Notes: generated from the letters alone by a model not told the origin. 64,000 nucleotides of DNA from Cytobacillus firmus DS1 (GCF_000565285.1 NZ_APVL01000008.1:176023-240022), one strand, 5' to 3'; counted from the stretch's first letter, positions 46,446 through 55,024 are shown. Translations and numbers: made by a program.

Positions 46446-47338
46446 CACACCCTTTCCTTTTGGACGAGCCATAACTTTGCTGTCTGTGAAAGGATAATAG
46501 TTATAAACATGATAAAGAGGAAGGGAAGCATAAGGGACAGTGCCTTCAATTCATCATTAGATGATATGCTGAATAAAAGCTCCTTGCCTGCCCCGTTATA
46601 GCCTGCCAGCTTTTCAATGATTGGCAGACTGGATAGGATATAGAGCATCACCAGCTGCGCCTGGTTCATGATGGGGGACCAGCAATTCCAGAGCATGTGA
46701 AGAAGTGCTTTAAAGTCGCCAAGTCCTTTTGAATAAGCTGTGCGCACATACTCTTCGCCCATTTCATTTTCAAGAGCAGCCGATGTAAAACGGGACATGT
46801 GCAGAAATGGAAACAGGGATAATGAAATGAGCGGCAATAAAAAGCTATACCAATTTTCATGTCCATACAGCTTAAAGTGCGGCAGCCCATGCTGCATCAT
46901 CAGAATGAAAAGATACTGAATGGCAATAAACAGAAAAAAATCGGGTATGGAAGAAAACATCCAGGAAAGAAAATTCTGCAGCTTCCCGGTGAATTTTATT
47001 CTCCTGTAAAATTGAACAGCACCCATCAATGTGCCAAGCAGCATACTGACCATGAAAGCAGGAAGAACAATTTTTAAGCTGCGGGCCACGAATTTTCCTG
47101 CTTCTTCACTAACGGGGCGTCCGGTACGCGCTTCCCCAAAGCCTCTTTCAGTCAAAATATGGTCTGTGAAATTCTCTATTCTTGCCAGATATAATTCAAA
47201 GCTGAAGGGATAATCTGCTTCAATATGAAAGCCCGAAAAAACGGTTACTTCCTTTTCTCTTGGAAGAAAAAGAATCAGGATAAATCCAATGACAATTAAC
47301 ACAAACACACTTGCAGTTTTCAAAATAATGTGCAGCAC
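46445..47338 (-). CDS. ABC transporter permease, DppB-like (second pair)
   Basis: A 297-residue membrane protein: N-terminal helix (about 8-26), a long extracytoplasmic segment to ~85, then five helices. The EAA-type loop EEYVRTAYSKGLGDFKALLHM lies near 192-212. It pairs with the downstream DppC-like gene. Orientation is opposite to the first permease pair and the two pairs share only family-level resemblance by eye. Substrate unknown; an ATPase must come from elsewhere if the transporter works. Confidence 0.85.
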   Translation of the reverse strand: MLHIILKTASVFVLIVIGFILILFLPREKEVTVFSGFHIEADYPFSFELYLARIENFTDHILTERGFGEARTGRPVSEEAGKFVARSLKIVLPAFMVSMLLGTLMGAVQFYRRIKFTGKLQNFLSWMFSSIPDFFLFIAIQYLFILMMQHGLPHFKLYGHENWYSFLLPLISLSLFPFLHMSRFTSAALENEMGEEYVRTAYSKGLGDFKALLHMLWNCWSPIMNQAQLVMLYILSSLPIIEKLAGYNGAGKELLFSISSNDELKALSLMLPFLFIMFITIILSQTAKLWLVQKERV

Positions 47339-47501
47339 GTCTTCACCTCATTTGAGAAAAAATGGATATATCATATTCTCTTATATTTAGAACTTTCAGT
47401 CAATTATTCCGTGAATCTGATTTAGTAAAAATTAAGTTTAAAGCTTAATAGAAAATTTCCCATAAAAAGTTAATAGAAATTAAGAGTTTGCTCTGTTAGA
47501 A

Positions 47502-47515
47502 CGAACGTTTATTCG
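47502..47515. promoter_or_regulatory. LexA (DinR)-like box upstream of mrfA
   Basis: CGAACGTTTATTCG differs at one arm position from a perfect CGAAC-N4-GTTCG palindrome, the Bacillus SOS box. It lies 28 bases before the mrfA ATG, next to a possible -10 TAGAAT (47517-47522). Confidence 0.55.
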
Positions 47516-47542
47516 ATAGAATAGGAATATGAGGTGAAATAG

Positions 47543-49843
47543 ATGAAAGTGCGAAAAAATTTGCCTGAAATCATGAAACAGCTTATATCTGAACAGCAAT
47601 ATAAAGAGAATATTGTCCATTGGCATACAATAGAAGAAAAAGAGGCTAAGACTGCCAGCCTTCCGGATAACATTCATCCATCCTTAAAGGATGCACTGCA
47701 AAAAAGAGGCATTTCTAGGCTATATACACATCAGAAAACATCTTATCGGACAGCCATGAATGGGGACAGTCTGGTAGCTGTTACTCCAACGGCCTCTGGA
47801 AAAACGCTTTGCTACAACCTTCCAGTCCTTCAGACGATCGTAAATGATCCGGATGCAAGGGCGCTTTATATGTTTCCGACAAAAGCATTGGCTCAGGACC
47901 AAAAAAGCGAAATCAATGAAATCATCCAGGAGTCCGGATTGGATATCAATTCCTATACATATGACGGAGATACACCGGCAAACATCCGGCAAAAGGTACG
48001 CAGAGCCGGGCATGTGGTTATTACAAATCCGGACATGCTTCACTCGGCAATTTTGCCTCATCATACCAAGTGGGTATCTTTGTTTGAAAATTTAAAGTAT
48101 GTGATCATAGATGAACTTCATATATACAGAGGGGTATTTGGCAGTCATGTAGCAAATGTCATTCGCCGTCTTAGACGCATCTGCCGTTTTTATGGCAGCG
48201 ACCCCATTTTTATCTGTACATCTGCAACAATAGCCAATCCTCTGGAACTGGCAGAAAAGCTTACAGAAAAGCCGATGAAACTCGTCGATAATAATGGAGC
48301 CCCAAGCGGGAAAAAACATTTTGTATTTTATAATCCTCCTATTGTCAATAAACCGCTGAATATCAGAAGAAGTGCAACTCTCGAAGCGAGAAAGCTCGCA
48401 GGTGAACTTCTGAAAAATAAAATCCAGACCATTGTATTTGCAAGAAGCAGGGTCAGAGTCGAAATCCTGCTGACGTACCTCCAGGAGCTTGTCAAACATA
48501 AACTGGGGCCAAAAGCAATTCGGGGTTATAGAGGCGGTTATTTGCCAACCCAGAGACGGGAAATTGAAAAAGGACTGCGTTCAGGGGAGATCTATGGAGT
48601 TGTCAGCACAAATGCCCTTGAATTGGGCGTGGATATCGGACAGCTTCAGGTTTGTGTCATGACCGGATACCCCGGCACCATTGCCAGCTCATGGCAGCAG
48701 GCTGGACGCGCAGGCAGAAGGCATGATGAATCGCTTGTCATAATGGTGGCAAGCTCCAGTCCGCTGGATCAATATGTTATTCAAAATCCTGATTACTTTT
48801 TTAATAAAAGTCCTGAAACAGCCAGAATTAATCCGGATAACCTTATTATTCTGGTTGATCATATCAAGTGTGCTGCCTATGAGCTTCCTTTTAATGCCGG
48901 GGAACGTTTTGGCACTTTTGAAACTGAAGAGGTATTGGAATACCTGGCGGAAGAAAGGGTCCTTCATCAGAACGGAGACAAATTTTATTGGATGAAAGAC
49001 TCATTTCCTGCCCATAACATCAGTCTCCGTTCAGCATCACAGGAAAATGTTATCATAATTGATCAATCAGATATTGCGAATGTAAAAGTAATTGGTGAAA
49101 TGGATCGCTTTTCCGCTATGACCCTTCTGCACGATGAGGCAATCTATCTTCATCAGGGAACCCAGTTTCAGGTGGAAATGCTTGATTGGGAAGAGAAGAA
49201 GGCGTTTGTCCGTGAAGTGGATGTAGACTATTTTACCGATGCTAATCTGGCAGTAGAGCTCAAAGTGCTTGAGCAGGATAAAATCAGAGCGTCATCCATT
49301 GGAGAGATTGGCTTTGGGGATGTCAGTGTTGTAGCAATGGCAACAATATTTAAAAAAATTAAGTTTGAAACACATGAAAATATCGGATCCGGTCCAATAA
49401 CACTTCCTGAAGAAGAACTCCATACAAGCTCAACCTGGCTTTCGTTTAACAGGGAATCCTTGAATTATAAACAGGACAGGCTTGAACAGGGACTCATTGG
49501 GACTGCACATGCACTTAAGCATATTGTACCGCTATTTGTGATGTGCGATCCTCAGGACGTTCATGTTATCCCGCAAGTGAAAGCTGCCCATAATGAAAAG
49601 CCCACGATCTTTTTCTATGACAGGTATCCGGGCGGTGTAGGGTTAAGTGAGAAAATTTTCGGGGGAATAGAACATATCATGCATGAAACGATGGAAATGG
49701 TCAGCAGATGTGCGTGTGACCATGGCTGTCCTTCCTGTATCGGAACAGATACCTCTTCAGAAATGGCCAAAAAAGACGTACTTCTGATTCTCGGCTCTTT
49801 TAAAAAGGACGTTAATAGTGCAGGTGATAGAATTGTCCATTAA
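47543..49843 (+). CDS. mrfA: DEAD/DEAH-box helicase MrfA (YprA)
   Basis: A 766-residue superfamily 2 helicase: TASGKT Walker A near residue 80, DELH near 191, a helicase C domain with ELGVDIGQLQ and QQAGRAGRR, and a C-terminal DUF1998-type region with zinc cysteines in CACDHGCPSC (about 725-734). In B. subtilis MrfA works with the exonuclease MrfB to repair mitomycin C damage. RBS GAGGTG. It overlaps mrfB by 11 bases. A LexA-like box lies upstream. Confidence 0.94.
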   Translation: MKVRKNLPEIMKQLISEQQYKENIVHWHTIEEKEAKTASLPDNIHPSLKDALQKRGISRLYTHQKTSYRTAMNGDSLVAVTPTASGKTLCYNLPVLQTIVNDPDARALYMFPTKALAQDQKSEINEIIQESGLDINSYTYDGDTPANIRQKVRRAGHVVITNPDMLHSAILPHHTKWVSLFENLKYVIIDELHIYRGVFGSHVANVIRRLRRICRFYGSDPIFICTSATIANPLELAEKLTEKPMKLVDNNGAPSGKKHFVFYNPPIVNKPLNIRRSATLEARKLAGELLKNKIQTIVFARSRVRVEILLTYLQELVKHKLGPKAIRGYRGGYLPTQRREIEKGLRSGEIYGVVSTNALELGVDIGQLQVCVMTGYPGTIASSWQQAGRAGRRHDESLVIMVASSSPLDQYVIQNPDYFFNKSPETARINPDNLIILVDHIKCAAYELPFNAGERFGTFETEEVLEYLAEERVLHQNGDKFYWMKDSFPAHNISLRSASQENVIIIDQSDIANVKVIGEMDRFSAMTLLHDEAIYLHQGTQFQVEMLDWEEKKAFVREVDVDYFTDANLAVELKVLEQDKIRASSIGEIGFGDVSVVAMATIFKKIKFETHENIGSGPITLPEEELHTSSTWLSFNRESLNYKQDRLEQGLIGTAHALKHIVPLFVMCDPQDVHVIPQVKAAHNEKPTIFFYDRYPGGVGLSEKIFGGIEHIMHETMEMVSRCACDHGCPSCIGTDTSSEMAKKDVLLILGSFKKDVNSAGDRIVH

Positions 49844-51098
49844 AAACAAGCTGAACAGGCTTAAGGGACATCTTGGAACAGATAACGATAACCAGCCTAC
49901 ATCCGTCCAAAAACATGAGAATATAGCCGATGTCCCTTTTAAAGAAGTATGGGCTAATGAAGGTGTTTATCCGTATTATTTTGAAGACTCTTACTGTCTT
50001 GTAAGGGAAAAAGAATACAGCCTTGACTATAGGCATGGAATCTATTCTTTTGGGCAATTTACAGCAGCGGTGGATGCCTGGAATTCTTCCAGCCTAAAGC
50101 ATCCGCTGTCTGCTTCCGGTCACGGGCCGGAAAACCTTTTCTTTTTTGATACAGAAACAACCGGCTTGGGCGGAGGCACTGGCAATACTATATTCCTGCT
50201 TGGCCAAGCCAGTCTGCATGGAAGCAAAATAAAACTGAAACAGCATATTCTCCCTCACCCGGGTGCTGAGATACCTTTATATAAAAGTTTTCTGGAAAGC
50301 ATTGATTATTCAACAATGGTCACGTACAACGGGAAAGCTTTCGACTGGCCGCAGGTAAAAACGAGACATACACTGCTAAGGGAACATGTCCCAAAACTGC
50401 CTCCATTTGGACATTTTGATTTATATCATGCTGCCAGGAGAATGTGGAAGCACAAACTTGAAAGAATAAAGCTTGCTGCAGTTGAAAAAGATGTTCTGGG
50501 GATTGAAAGAAAAGACGATATTCCAGGGTTTCTGGCACCAATGATTTATTTTGATTTTATTGAAAGAAAAGATCCTGAAGGGATGATTGGAATCATAAAG
50601 CATAATGAAATTGATATCCTATCCCTGATCAGCCTGTATACACATCTTTCTTTCCAGATACTTCAGCTGGATGAAAGACAGACCTCCCGTGAAGTTTATG
50701 AAGTGGGAAGGTGGCTTTCAACACTGGGTGAATCTTCACAGGCAGTAAGTGCCTTCAATAAAATATCTGATGGAGAGTCTTCTGAAGCCTTGGATGCCAG
50801 GTTTGCGCTGGCTTTTGAGCATAAAAAACATAAAAATTGGGATGAAGCCGCAAAATTATGGAAGGATATTGCTGAAAAAGGGCTGATTAATATGAAGGTA
50901 ATATCCTGCATTGAACTGGCCAAGATCTACGAGCATCGAATAAAGGATATTGGCCAGGCTATAATCTATTCGAAAAAAGCGTTAAACCTGCTGGAAGCGG
51001 ATAACGGAACAGAAAAGGTGAAAATAAAACAGGAAGATTTGCACCGGCGGATTGTACGGCTCGAACGAAAAATTAATCGAGCTAAAACCTCCCTGTAA
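49833..51098 (+). CDS. mrfB: Exonuclease MrfB (YprB) with TPR-like C-terminus
   Basis: A 421-residue protein with a DEDD-type 3'-5' exonuclease domain: FFDTETTGLGGGTGN (about 105-119) holds the first two acids, later HFDLYHAARRMW and KHNEIDIL provide the others. The last ~130 residues form TPR-like helices. TTG at 49833 is chosen since MSIKNKLNRLKGHL aligns with B. subtilis YprB, with AGGTGATAG upstream; GTGs at 49818 and 49824 are less likely. It is the nuclease partner of MrfA. Confidence 0.92.
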   Translation: MSIKNKLNRLKGHLGTDNDNQPTSVQKHENIADVPFKEVWANEGVYPYYFEDSYCLVREKEYSLDYRHGIYSFGQFTAAVDAWNSSSLKHPLSASGHGPENLFFFDTETTGLGGGTGNTIFLLGQASLHGSKIKLKQHILPHPGAEIPLYKSFLESIDYSTMVTYNGKAFDWPQVKTRHTLLREHVPKLPPFGHFDLYHAARRMWKHKLERIKLAAVEKDVLGIERKDDIPGFLAPMIYFDFIERKDPEGMIGIIKHNEIDILSLISLYTHLSFQILQLDERQTSREVYEVGRWLSTLGESSQAVSAFNKISDGESSEALDARFALAFEHKKHKNWDEAAKLWKDIAEKGLINMKVISCIELAKIYEHRIKDIGQAIIYSKKALNLLEADNGTEKVKIKQEDLHRRIVRLERKINRAKTSL

Positions 51099-51416
51099 TA
51101 TAATTTTAATATACCAGACAAAAAAAACCACTATTTCCTAGTTGTATGTACTACTTCTAACAGTTAAAATTATAACTTGTGTGGTACTTTTTTAGGAATT
51201 TTATATAGCGAGGCTGGTAAATAATGTATAAAGCAATCTTATTTTTATTCTTCCTTGTAATTTTCACTACTGCAATCGTTTTCTCCAATTTAAAAGACAG
51301 TTTCTACAGTATGCTCTAAGGCCAGTACCTATAAAATAGGTGTTTTCATTAGTACAAGATTGCTCTTTCTTACATAGGTTGTTAATGTAAAAACAATTTC
51401 GAAAGGGGATCTTTAC
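51099..51416. other. 318-base region between mrfB and cotD
   Basis: Holds a possible 31-codon membrane peptide gene (51224-51319) and the AAAGGGG RBS of cotD. The AT-rich start (51119-51200) has complementary CCAC/GTGG patches but no convincing terminator. Confidence 0.5.
51224..51319 (+). CDS. Possible 31-residue single-helix membrane peptide
   Basis: Starts MYKAILFLFFLVIFTT and ends DSFYSML. One hydrophobic helix (about 4-20) is followed by a short polar tail, a common layout for small Bacillus membrane peptides. The upstream AGCGAGGCTGGT is a moderate Shine-Dalgarno. It lies between mrfB and cotD. Short length makes chance occurrence possible; no homolog comes to mind. Confidence 0.4.
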   Translation: MYKAILFLFFLVIFTTAIVFSNLKDSFYSML

Positions 51417-51794
51417 ATGTATTGCAGACCAAGACCTTCGCAGGTGATGCCTGCTGTTGTCCATCCGACAAAATGCTGTGTAACTCATTCGTTCCAGAAC
51501 ATTGTGGTTCCGCACATTCATCCTACACATCATACTCATGTAAACCACATTAACTATGAGAATCAGCACTCTTACCCGCAAACGCAGTCAAATGTTAACC
51601 AGGTGACACAATCGAATGTGAATATGGGACCAAGACCTGGCGTGGCAGGTGCATATAGCCCAGGAATGGGTCCAGGAATGGGAATGGGCCCTGGCATGGG
51701 GATGGGTCCAGGATATGGCGGACCTGGAACTGGCGTAGCTGGAGCATCAACCGGTATGGGTCCAAAACAAGGGCCAAGTTTTTCCGGCAGATAA
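51417..51794 (+). CDS. cotD: Inner spore coat protein, CotD family
   Basis: A 125-residue protein. The N-terminal ~55 residues carry the CotD pattern: CRPRPSQVMPAVVHPTKCCV, then histidine-rich VVPHIHPTHHTHVNHI. The rest is low complexity, with a run of GPGMGMGPGMGMGPG near 85-99 that looks like a short tandem expansion. CotD proteins belong to the spore coat and are expressed in the mother cell. RBS GAAAGGGG; a terminator follows. Confidence 0.88.
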   Translation: MYCRPRPSQVMPAVVHPTKCCVTHSFQNIVVPHIHPTHHTHVNHINYENQHSYPQTQSNVNQVTQSNVNMGPRPGVAGAYSPGMGPGMGMGPGMGMGPGYGGPGTGVAGASTGMGPKQGPSFSGR

Positions 51795-51795
51795 T

Positions 51796-51826
51796 AAACA
51801 AGGGCTTTATGCCCTTGTTTTATTTA
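51796..51826 (+). terminator. Terminator after cotD
   Basis: AAACAAGGGC (51796-51805) pairs with GCCCTTGTTT (51811-51820) around TTTAT, followed by TATTTAT. Confidence 0.82.
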
Positions 51827-51873
51827 TATAAATGGCAGCTTTCTCAGCCATATTTCTTTAAGGAGTTTTGCAA

Positions 51874-52443
51874 TTGACAAAAGTAGCAGTTATTTCAGGG
51901 TACAAGCCTTTTGAAGTAGGGATATTTAAAAACGATGAACCAGCTGTCAGCTACATCAAAACCGCAATCAGAAAAAGCCTGCTTTCTTTGCTGGATGACG
52001 GACTTGAGTGGGTAATCATCAGCGGGCAGCTTGGTGCAGAACTCTGGGCAGCTGAAGTTGTTTATGATCTTCAGCTAGAAGGTTACGAATCCCTGAAGCT
52101 TGCAGTCATTACTCCCTTTTTAGAGCAGGAAGGTTCCTGGAAGGATGTCAACAAAGAATGGTATGAATCTATATTGGCTCAGGCAGATTTTGTTGAGTCA
52201 GTAACAAAAAAACCTTATGAAAGCCCGCAGCAATTCAGATTAAAAAATCATTTTTTGGTCAGTAAAAGTGATGTGCTGCTTCTATTCTATGATATGGAAA
52301 AAGAGGGAAGCCCTAAGTATCTGTATGAAACCGCCAAAAAATATCAGGAAGAAAATGAATATGAAATTAGACTAATCACCTTTTATGATTTACAATTGAT
52401 TGTAGAAGAAGAACAATTCTCTCAGAGAGATACATTTGAATAA
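51874..52443 (+). CDS. ypsA: SLOG-fold protein YpsA (DUF1273)
   Basis: YpsA (189 aa) has a Rossmann-like SLOG fold: [12 protein letters not shown] at the start, [16 protein letters not shown] near 47-62 and [11 protein letters not shown] near 76-86. In B. subtilis and S. aureus it affects cell division together with GpsB, which is encoded next here. TTG at 51874 is chosen (AAGGAG 8 bases upstream, start aligned to B. subtilis); a TTG at 51868 is also in frame. Confidence 0.92.
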   Translation: MTKVAVISGYKPFEVGIFKNDEPAVSYIKTAIRKSLLSLLDDGLEWVIISGQLGAELWAAEVVYDLQLEGYESLKLAVITPFLEQEGSWKDVNKEWYESILAQADFVESVTKKPYESPQQFRLKNHFLVSKSDVLLLFYDMEKEGSPKYLYETAKKYQEENEYEIRLITFYDLQLIVEEEQFSQRDTFE

Positions 52444-52455
52444 TGCTCAGATAAA

Positions 52456-52484
52456 TTGACAAATGTACATATCTCTGGAAAAAT
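52456..52484 (+). promoter_or_regulatory. Possible promoter for gpsB
   Basis: A perfect TTGACA (52456-52461) with a 17-base spacer to AAAAAT (52479-52484, four of six matches), about 40 bases before the gpsB ATG. Confidence 0.4.
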
Positions 52485-52523
52485 AGTATTAATTATGATT
52501 GCCGATATACTGAGGTGAGTGTC

Positions 52524-52823
52524 ATGCTATCCGATAAAATTAAATTAACTGCAAAAGATATTTTGGAAAAAGAATTTAAGACAGCCATGAGAGGCTACAA
52601 GCCTGAAGATGTCGATAAGTTTTTAGATTTGGTCATTAAAGATTACGAAGCATTCCATCAGGAAATTGAAGATCTTCAGCTGGAAAATGTGAAGCTGAAA
52701 AAACAGGTTGAGGAAGCTTCACGAAGACCGGCAGCACAAACTGCAGGAACAACCAATTTTGACATCCTAAAAAGATTATCAAATCTTGAAAAACACGTTT
52801 TTGGCAGTAAATTGTATGATTGA
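52524..52823 (+). CDS. gpsB: Cell division regulator GpsB
   Basis: GpsB (99 aa) is a DivIVA-like coiled-coil adaptor that shuttles PBP1 (ponA, also in this window) between septum and side wall. The N-terminal membrane-binding motif [20 protein letters not shown] is at 14-33, a coiled coil follows, and the C-terminal trimer helix [20 protein letters not shown] is nearly identical to B. subtilis. ATG at 52524 follows TGAGGTGA; a GTG at 52515 overlaps that site. Confidence 0.96.
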   Translation: MLSDKIKLTAKDILEKEFKTAMRGYKPEDVDKFLDLVIKDYEAFHQEIEDLQLENVKLKKQVEEASRRPAAQTAGTTNFDILKRLSNLEKHVFGSKLYD

Positions 52824-52855
52824 CAGGATTTATCGGACTTTCCAGTTTAAAACCA

Positions 52856-52884
52856 TTGCTATTCCATCACAGATTACATATAAT
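52856..52884 (+). promoter_or_regulatory. Promoter for rnpB
   Basis: TTGCTA (52856-52861), a 17-base spacer and perfect TATAAT (52879-52884). The expected start point, about 7 bases on, fits the rnpB 5' end. Confidence 0.7.
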
Positions 52885-52896
52885 ATTCTTTGTGAT

Positions 52897-53307
52897 CATT
52901 AATAGCGTTCAGGTAATCGCTGCAATATATCTTATATTGTAGAGGAAAGTCCATGCTCGCACAGGCTGAGATGCCTGTAGTGTTCGTGCCTAGCGAATTC
53001 ATAAGCTAGGGCAGTCGGAGCTGGCTCCGGCTGACGGCAGGGAAAATGCCTAAGTCCTTCGGGATATGGCATGAATACCTTGAAAGTGCCACAGTGACGT
53101 AGTCTTTTCAGAAATGAAAAGGGTGGAACGAGGTAAACCCCGCGAGCGAGAAACCCAAATGATGGTAGGGGCACTTTCCCTGAGGAAATGAACAACGGGA
53201 AGGACAGGCTGATGCCTGTAGATAGATGATTACCACCTGAGTACGAGACATTTGTCGCTTGCAGTACTACGGTACAAAACATGGCTTACAGAACGTTATT
53301 AGTGAGA
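52897..53307 (+). ncRNA. rnpB: RNase P RNA, Bacillus (B) type
   Basis: About 411 bases. The ends pair as helix P1 (CATTAATAGCGTTC near 52897 with GAACGTTATTAGTG ending 53304). Universal RNase P blocks are present: GAGGAAAGTCCATGCTCGCAC, AGTGCCACAGTGACG, GAGGTAAACCCC (the L15 tRNA CCA-binding loop), GAGCGAGAAACCCAAAT and the 3' CGGTACAAAACATGGCTTAC. The gpsB-rnpB-ypsC order equals B. subtilis. It is the catalytic RNA that matures tRNA 5' ends. End positions are good to a few bases. Confidence 0.96.
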
Positions 53308-53328
53308 CAGTATGAGTGTTATTAATTC

Positions 53329-53357
53329 AAGCTCTCCTTTATGGGAGAGCTTTTTTA
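53329..53357 (+). terminator. Terminator of rnpB
   Basis: AAGCTCTCC (53329-53337) pairs with GGAGAGCTT (53344-53352), followed by TTTTAC. Confidence 0.88.
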
Positions 53358-53437
53358 CTTTGCTGCAGGCTGGTATATAATAAAGATAACTAACGCATTC
53401 ATTGCGGGTAATCATGTAAACAGATATACTTTATGTG

Positions 53438-53466
53438 TTGATCCAGTTAGATATACATAGTAGAAA
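53438..53466 (+). promoter_or_regulatory. Possible promoter for ypsC
   Basis: TTGATC (53438-53443), a 17-base spacer and TAGAAA (53461-53466), 25 bases before the ypsC ATG. Confidence 0.45.
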
Positions 53467-53490
53467 TAAGAATTAGGTTAGGGTGAAAAT

Positions 53491-54630
53491 ATGTCTAAAT
53501 ACGATTTAATCGCCACTACGGCCATGGGCCTTGAGGCACTCGCTGCCAAAGAAGTGCGCGATCTGGGATATGAATGTGAAGTTGAAAATGGCCGAATAAC
53601 GTTTAAAGGCGATGAAGCTGCAATCGTCCGGTCTAATTTATGGCTGAGAACAGCAGATCGGGTTCGCATAAAAGTGGGAGAATTCAAAGCAACAAGCTTT
53701 GATGAGCTTTTTGAAAAAACCAAAGCGCTGCCCTGGGAAAGGTATATGCCTGAAAACGCCGAATTCCCAGTATCAGGGAAGTCTGTGAAGTCAAAGCTTT
53801 TTTCTGTTTCCGATTGTCAGGCGATTGTCAAGAAAGCAATCGTGGAACGCATGCAAACAAAGTATAATAAGACAGGCTGGCTTGAAGAAAATGGGCCCTT
53901 ATTTAAAATAGAAGTCGCTCTCCATAAGGATGTAGCCCTTCTGACCATCGATGCCAGCGGTAGCGGCCTCCATAAACGGGGATATCGTGCAGGGCAGGGG
54001 GAAGCTCCACTGAAGGAAACACTTGCAGCTGCATTGGTTATGCTGACAAATTGGAACCCTGATAAGCCTTTTGCTGATCCCTTCTGCGGATCCGGCACTA
54101 TCCCGATAGAAGCAGCATTAATTGGCCAGAATATTGCACCCGGTTTCAATCGTGAATTCATTTCGGAAGGGTGGTCCTGGATTCCTGAAAAAGTCTGGGA
54201 AGATGCAAGGGATGAAGCTGAAGACCTGGCAAACTATGATCAGCCACTCGATATAACAGGTGCTGACATTGATCACAGGATGGTTAAGATAGCCGAAGAA
54301 AATGCTTTCGAAGCTGGATTGGGTGATCTGATCAACTTTAAACAAATGCAAGTGCGTGATTTTACGACTCCTAAGGAATATGGTGTTATTGTCGGGAATC
54401 CTCCATATGGGGAACGCCTTGGCGAGAAGGCTGCGGTACAGCGGATGTATGCTGAAATGGGAAGTGCATTTGTTCCTCTTGACACGTGGTCCATTTATAT
54501 CCTGACTTCAGACGAGGAATTTGAAACCCACTATGGAAAAAAAGCAACTAAAAAACGAAAGCTATTCAATGGTTTTATTCGTACAGATTATTATCAGTAC
54601 TGGGGCAAAAGACCGCCTAGAAATAATTAG
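53491..54630 (+). CDS. ypsC: THUMP-domain 23S rRNA methyltransferase YpsC (RlmL-type)
   Basis: A 379-residue protein: N-terminal THUMP RNA-binding domain (about 45-155), then a class I methyltransferase with FADPFCGSGTIPIEAA (about 193-208), the SAM acid in GADIDHRMV and the N-methylation motif VGNPPYGERLG near 298-308. This is the RlmL-type guanine N2-methyltransferase family of 23S rRNA; the exact target base is by homology only. The ATG has a weak GGTGAAAAT region upstream. It follows rnpB, as in B. subtilis. Confidence 0.92.
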   Translation: MSKYDLIATTAMGLEALAAKEVRDLGYECEVENGRITFKGDEAAIVRSNLWLRTADRVRIKVGEFKATSFDELFEKTKALPWERYMPENAEFPVSGKSVKSKLFSVSDCQAIVKKAIVERMQTKYNKTGWLEENGPLFKIEVALHKDVALLTIDASGSGLHKRGYRAGQGEAPLKETLAAALVMLTNWNPDKPFADPFCGSGTIPIEAALIGQNIAPGFNREFISEGWSWIPEKVWEDARDEAEDLANYDQPLDITGADIDHRMVKIAEENAFEAGLGDLINFKQMQVRDFTTPKEYGVIVGNPPYGERLGEKAAVQRMYAEMGSAFVPLDTWSIYILTSDEEFETHYGKKATKKRKLFNGFIRTDYYQYWGKRPPRNN

Positions 54631-54661
54631 CAGCAAAAGCATAAAACCTCCTGAAACTGTA

Positions 54662-54714
54662 TAGAATATATTTATCTGATTCTTTTTTTTCATCACATCA
54701 GAATCTATATTCTA
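54662..54714. repeat. Imperfect inverted repeat downstream of ypsC
   Basis: TAGAATATA (54662-54670) and GATTCT (54678-54683) pair with AGAATC (54700-54705) and TATATTCTA (54706-54714). A T run (54681-54690) sits in the loop. It ends just before repeat fragment R2-E. Confidence 0.55.
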
Positions 54715-54717
54715 CTT

Positions 54718-54793
54718 CGAGAGCTGTCTAGCTCCAGCGCCTACCCCCTCTAGGGGATTGTCGGGGGTGGGCAAGGCGCTTGCGCTTTTCTAA
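54718..54793 (+). repeat. R2-related repeat fragment (E)
   Basis: Has the CTGTCTAG start-type block, CCTACCCCCTC, and the R2 end GGGCAAGGCGCTTGCGCTTTTCTA, with the middle missing. It merges directly into the AAGGAGG RBS of the next small gene. Confidence 0.7.
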
Positions 54794-54805
54794 GGAGGGG
54801 TGGCA

Positions 54806-54973
54806 ATGAAACATTCCAGCATTGATTTTTATAAAATTTCCCAGGCGCTGAATGGAACACTTGAAGCTATACATGGAGACGGTGATCCATCAGCAGAGGC
54901 ACTGGAGAGTATTAGAAACGCACAGGACGAACTTCAGCAGGCATTGTCATTTTCTATGTCACGTGTAAACTAA
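54806..54973 (+). CDS. Small 55-residue protein of unknown function
   Basis: Begins MKHSSIDFYKISQALNGTLE and ends SFSMSRVN. A very strong RBS (AAGGAGGGG, 54792-54800) precedes the ATG, and a terminator follows, so expression is likely. The protein is acidic and helical with no membrane segment or motif I know. Its RBS overlaps the end of repeat fragment R2-E. It lies between ypsC and repeat R1 copy 2. Confidence 0.65.
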   Translation: MKHSSIDFYKISQALNGTLEAIHGDGDPSAEALESIRNAQDELQQALSFSMSRVN

Positions 54974-54987
54974 TCATTCACAATGAG

Positions 54988-55021
54988 CAGGGGGCTGCCT
55001 AAAAGCACCCCTGTTTTTTTT
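54988..55021 (+). terminator. Terminator after the 55-residue gene
   Basis: CAGGGG (54988-54993) pairs with CCCCTG (55008-55013), with inner GCT/AGC, followed by TTTTTTTT. Confidence 0.82.
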
Positions 55022-55024
55022 GAT

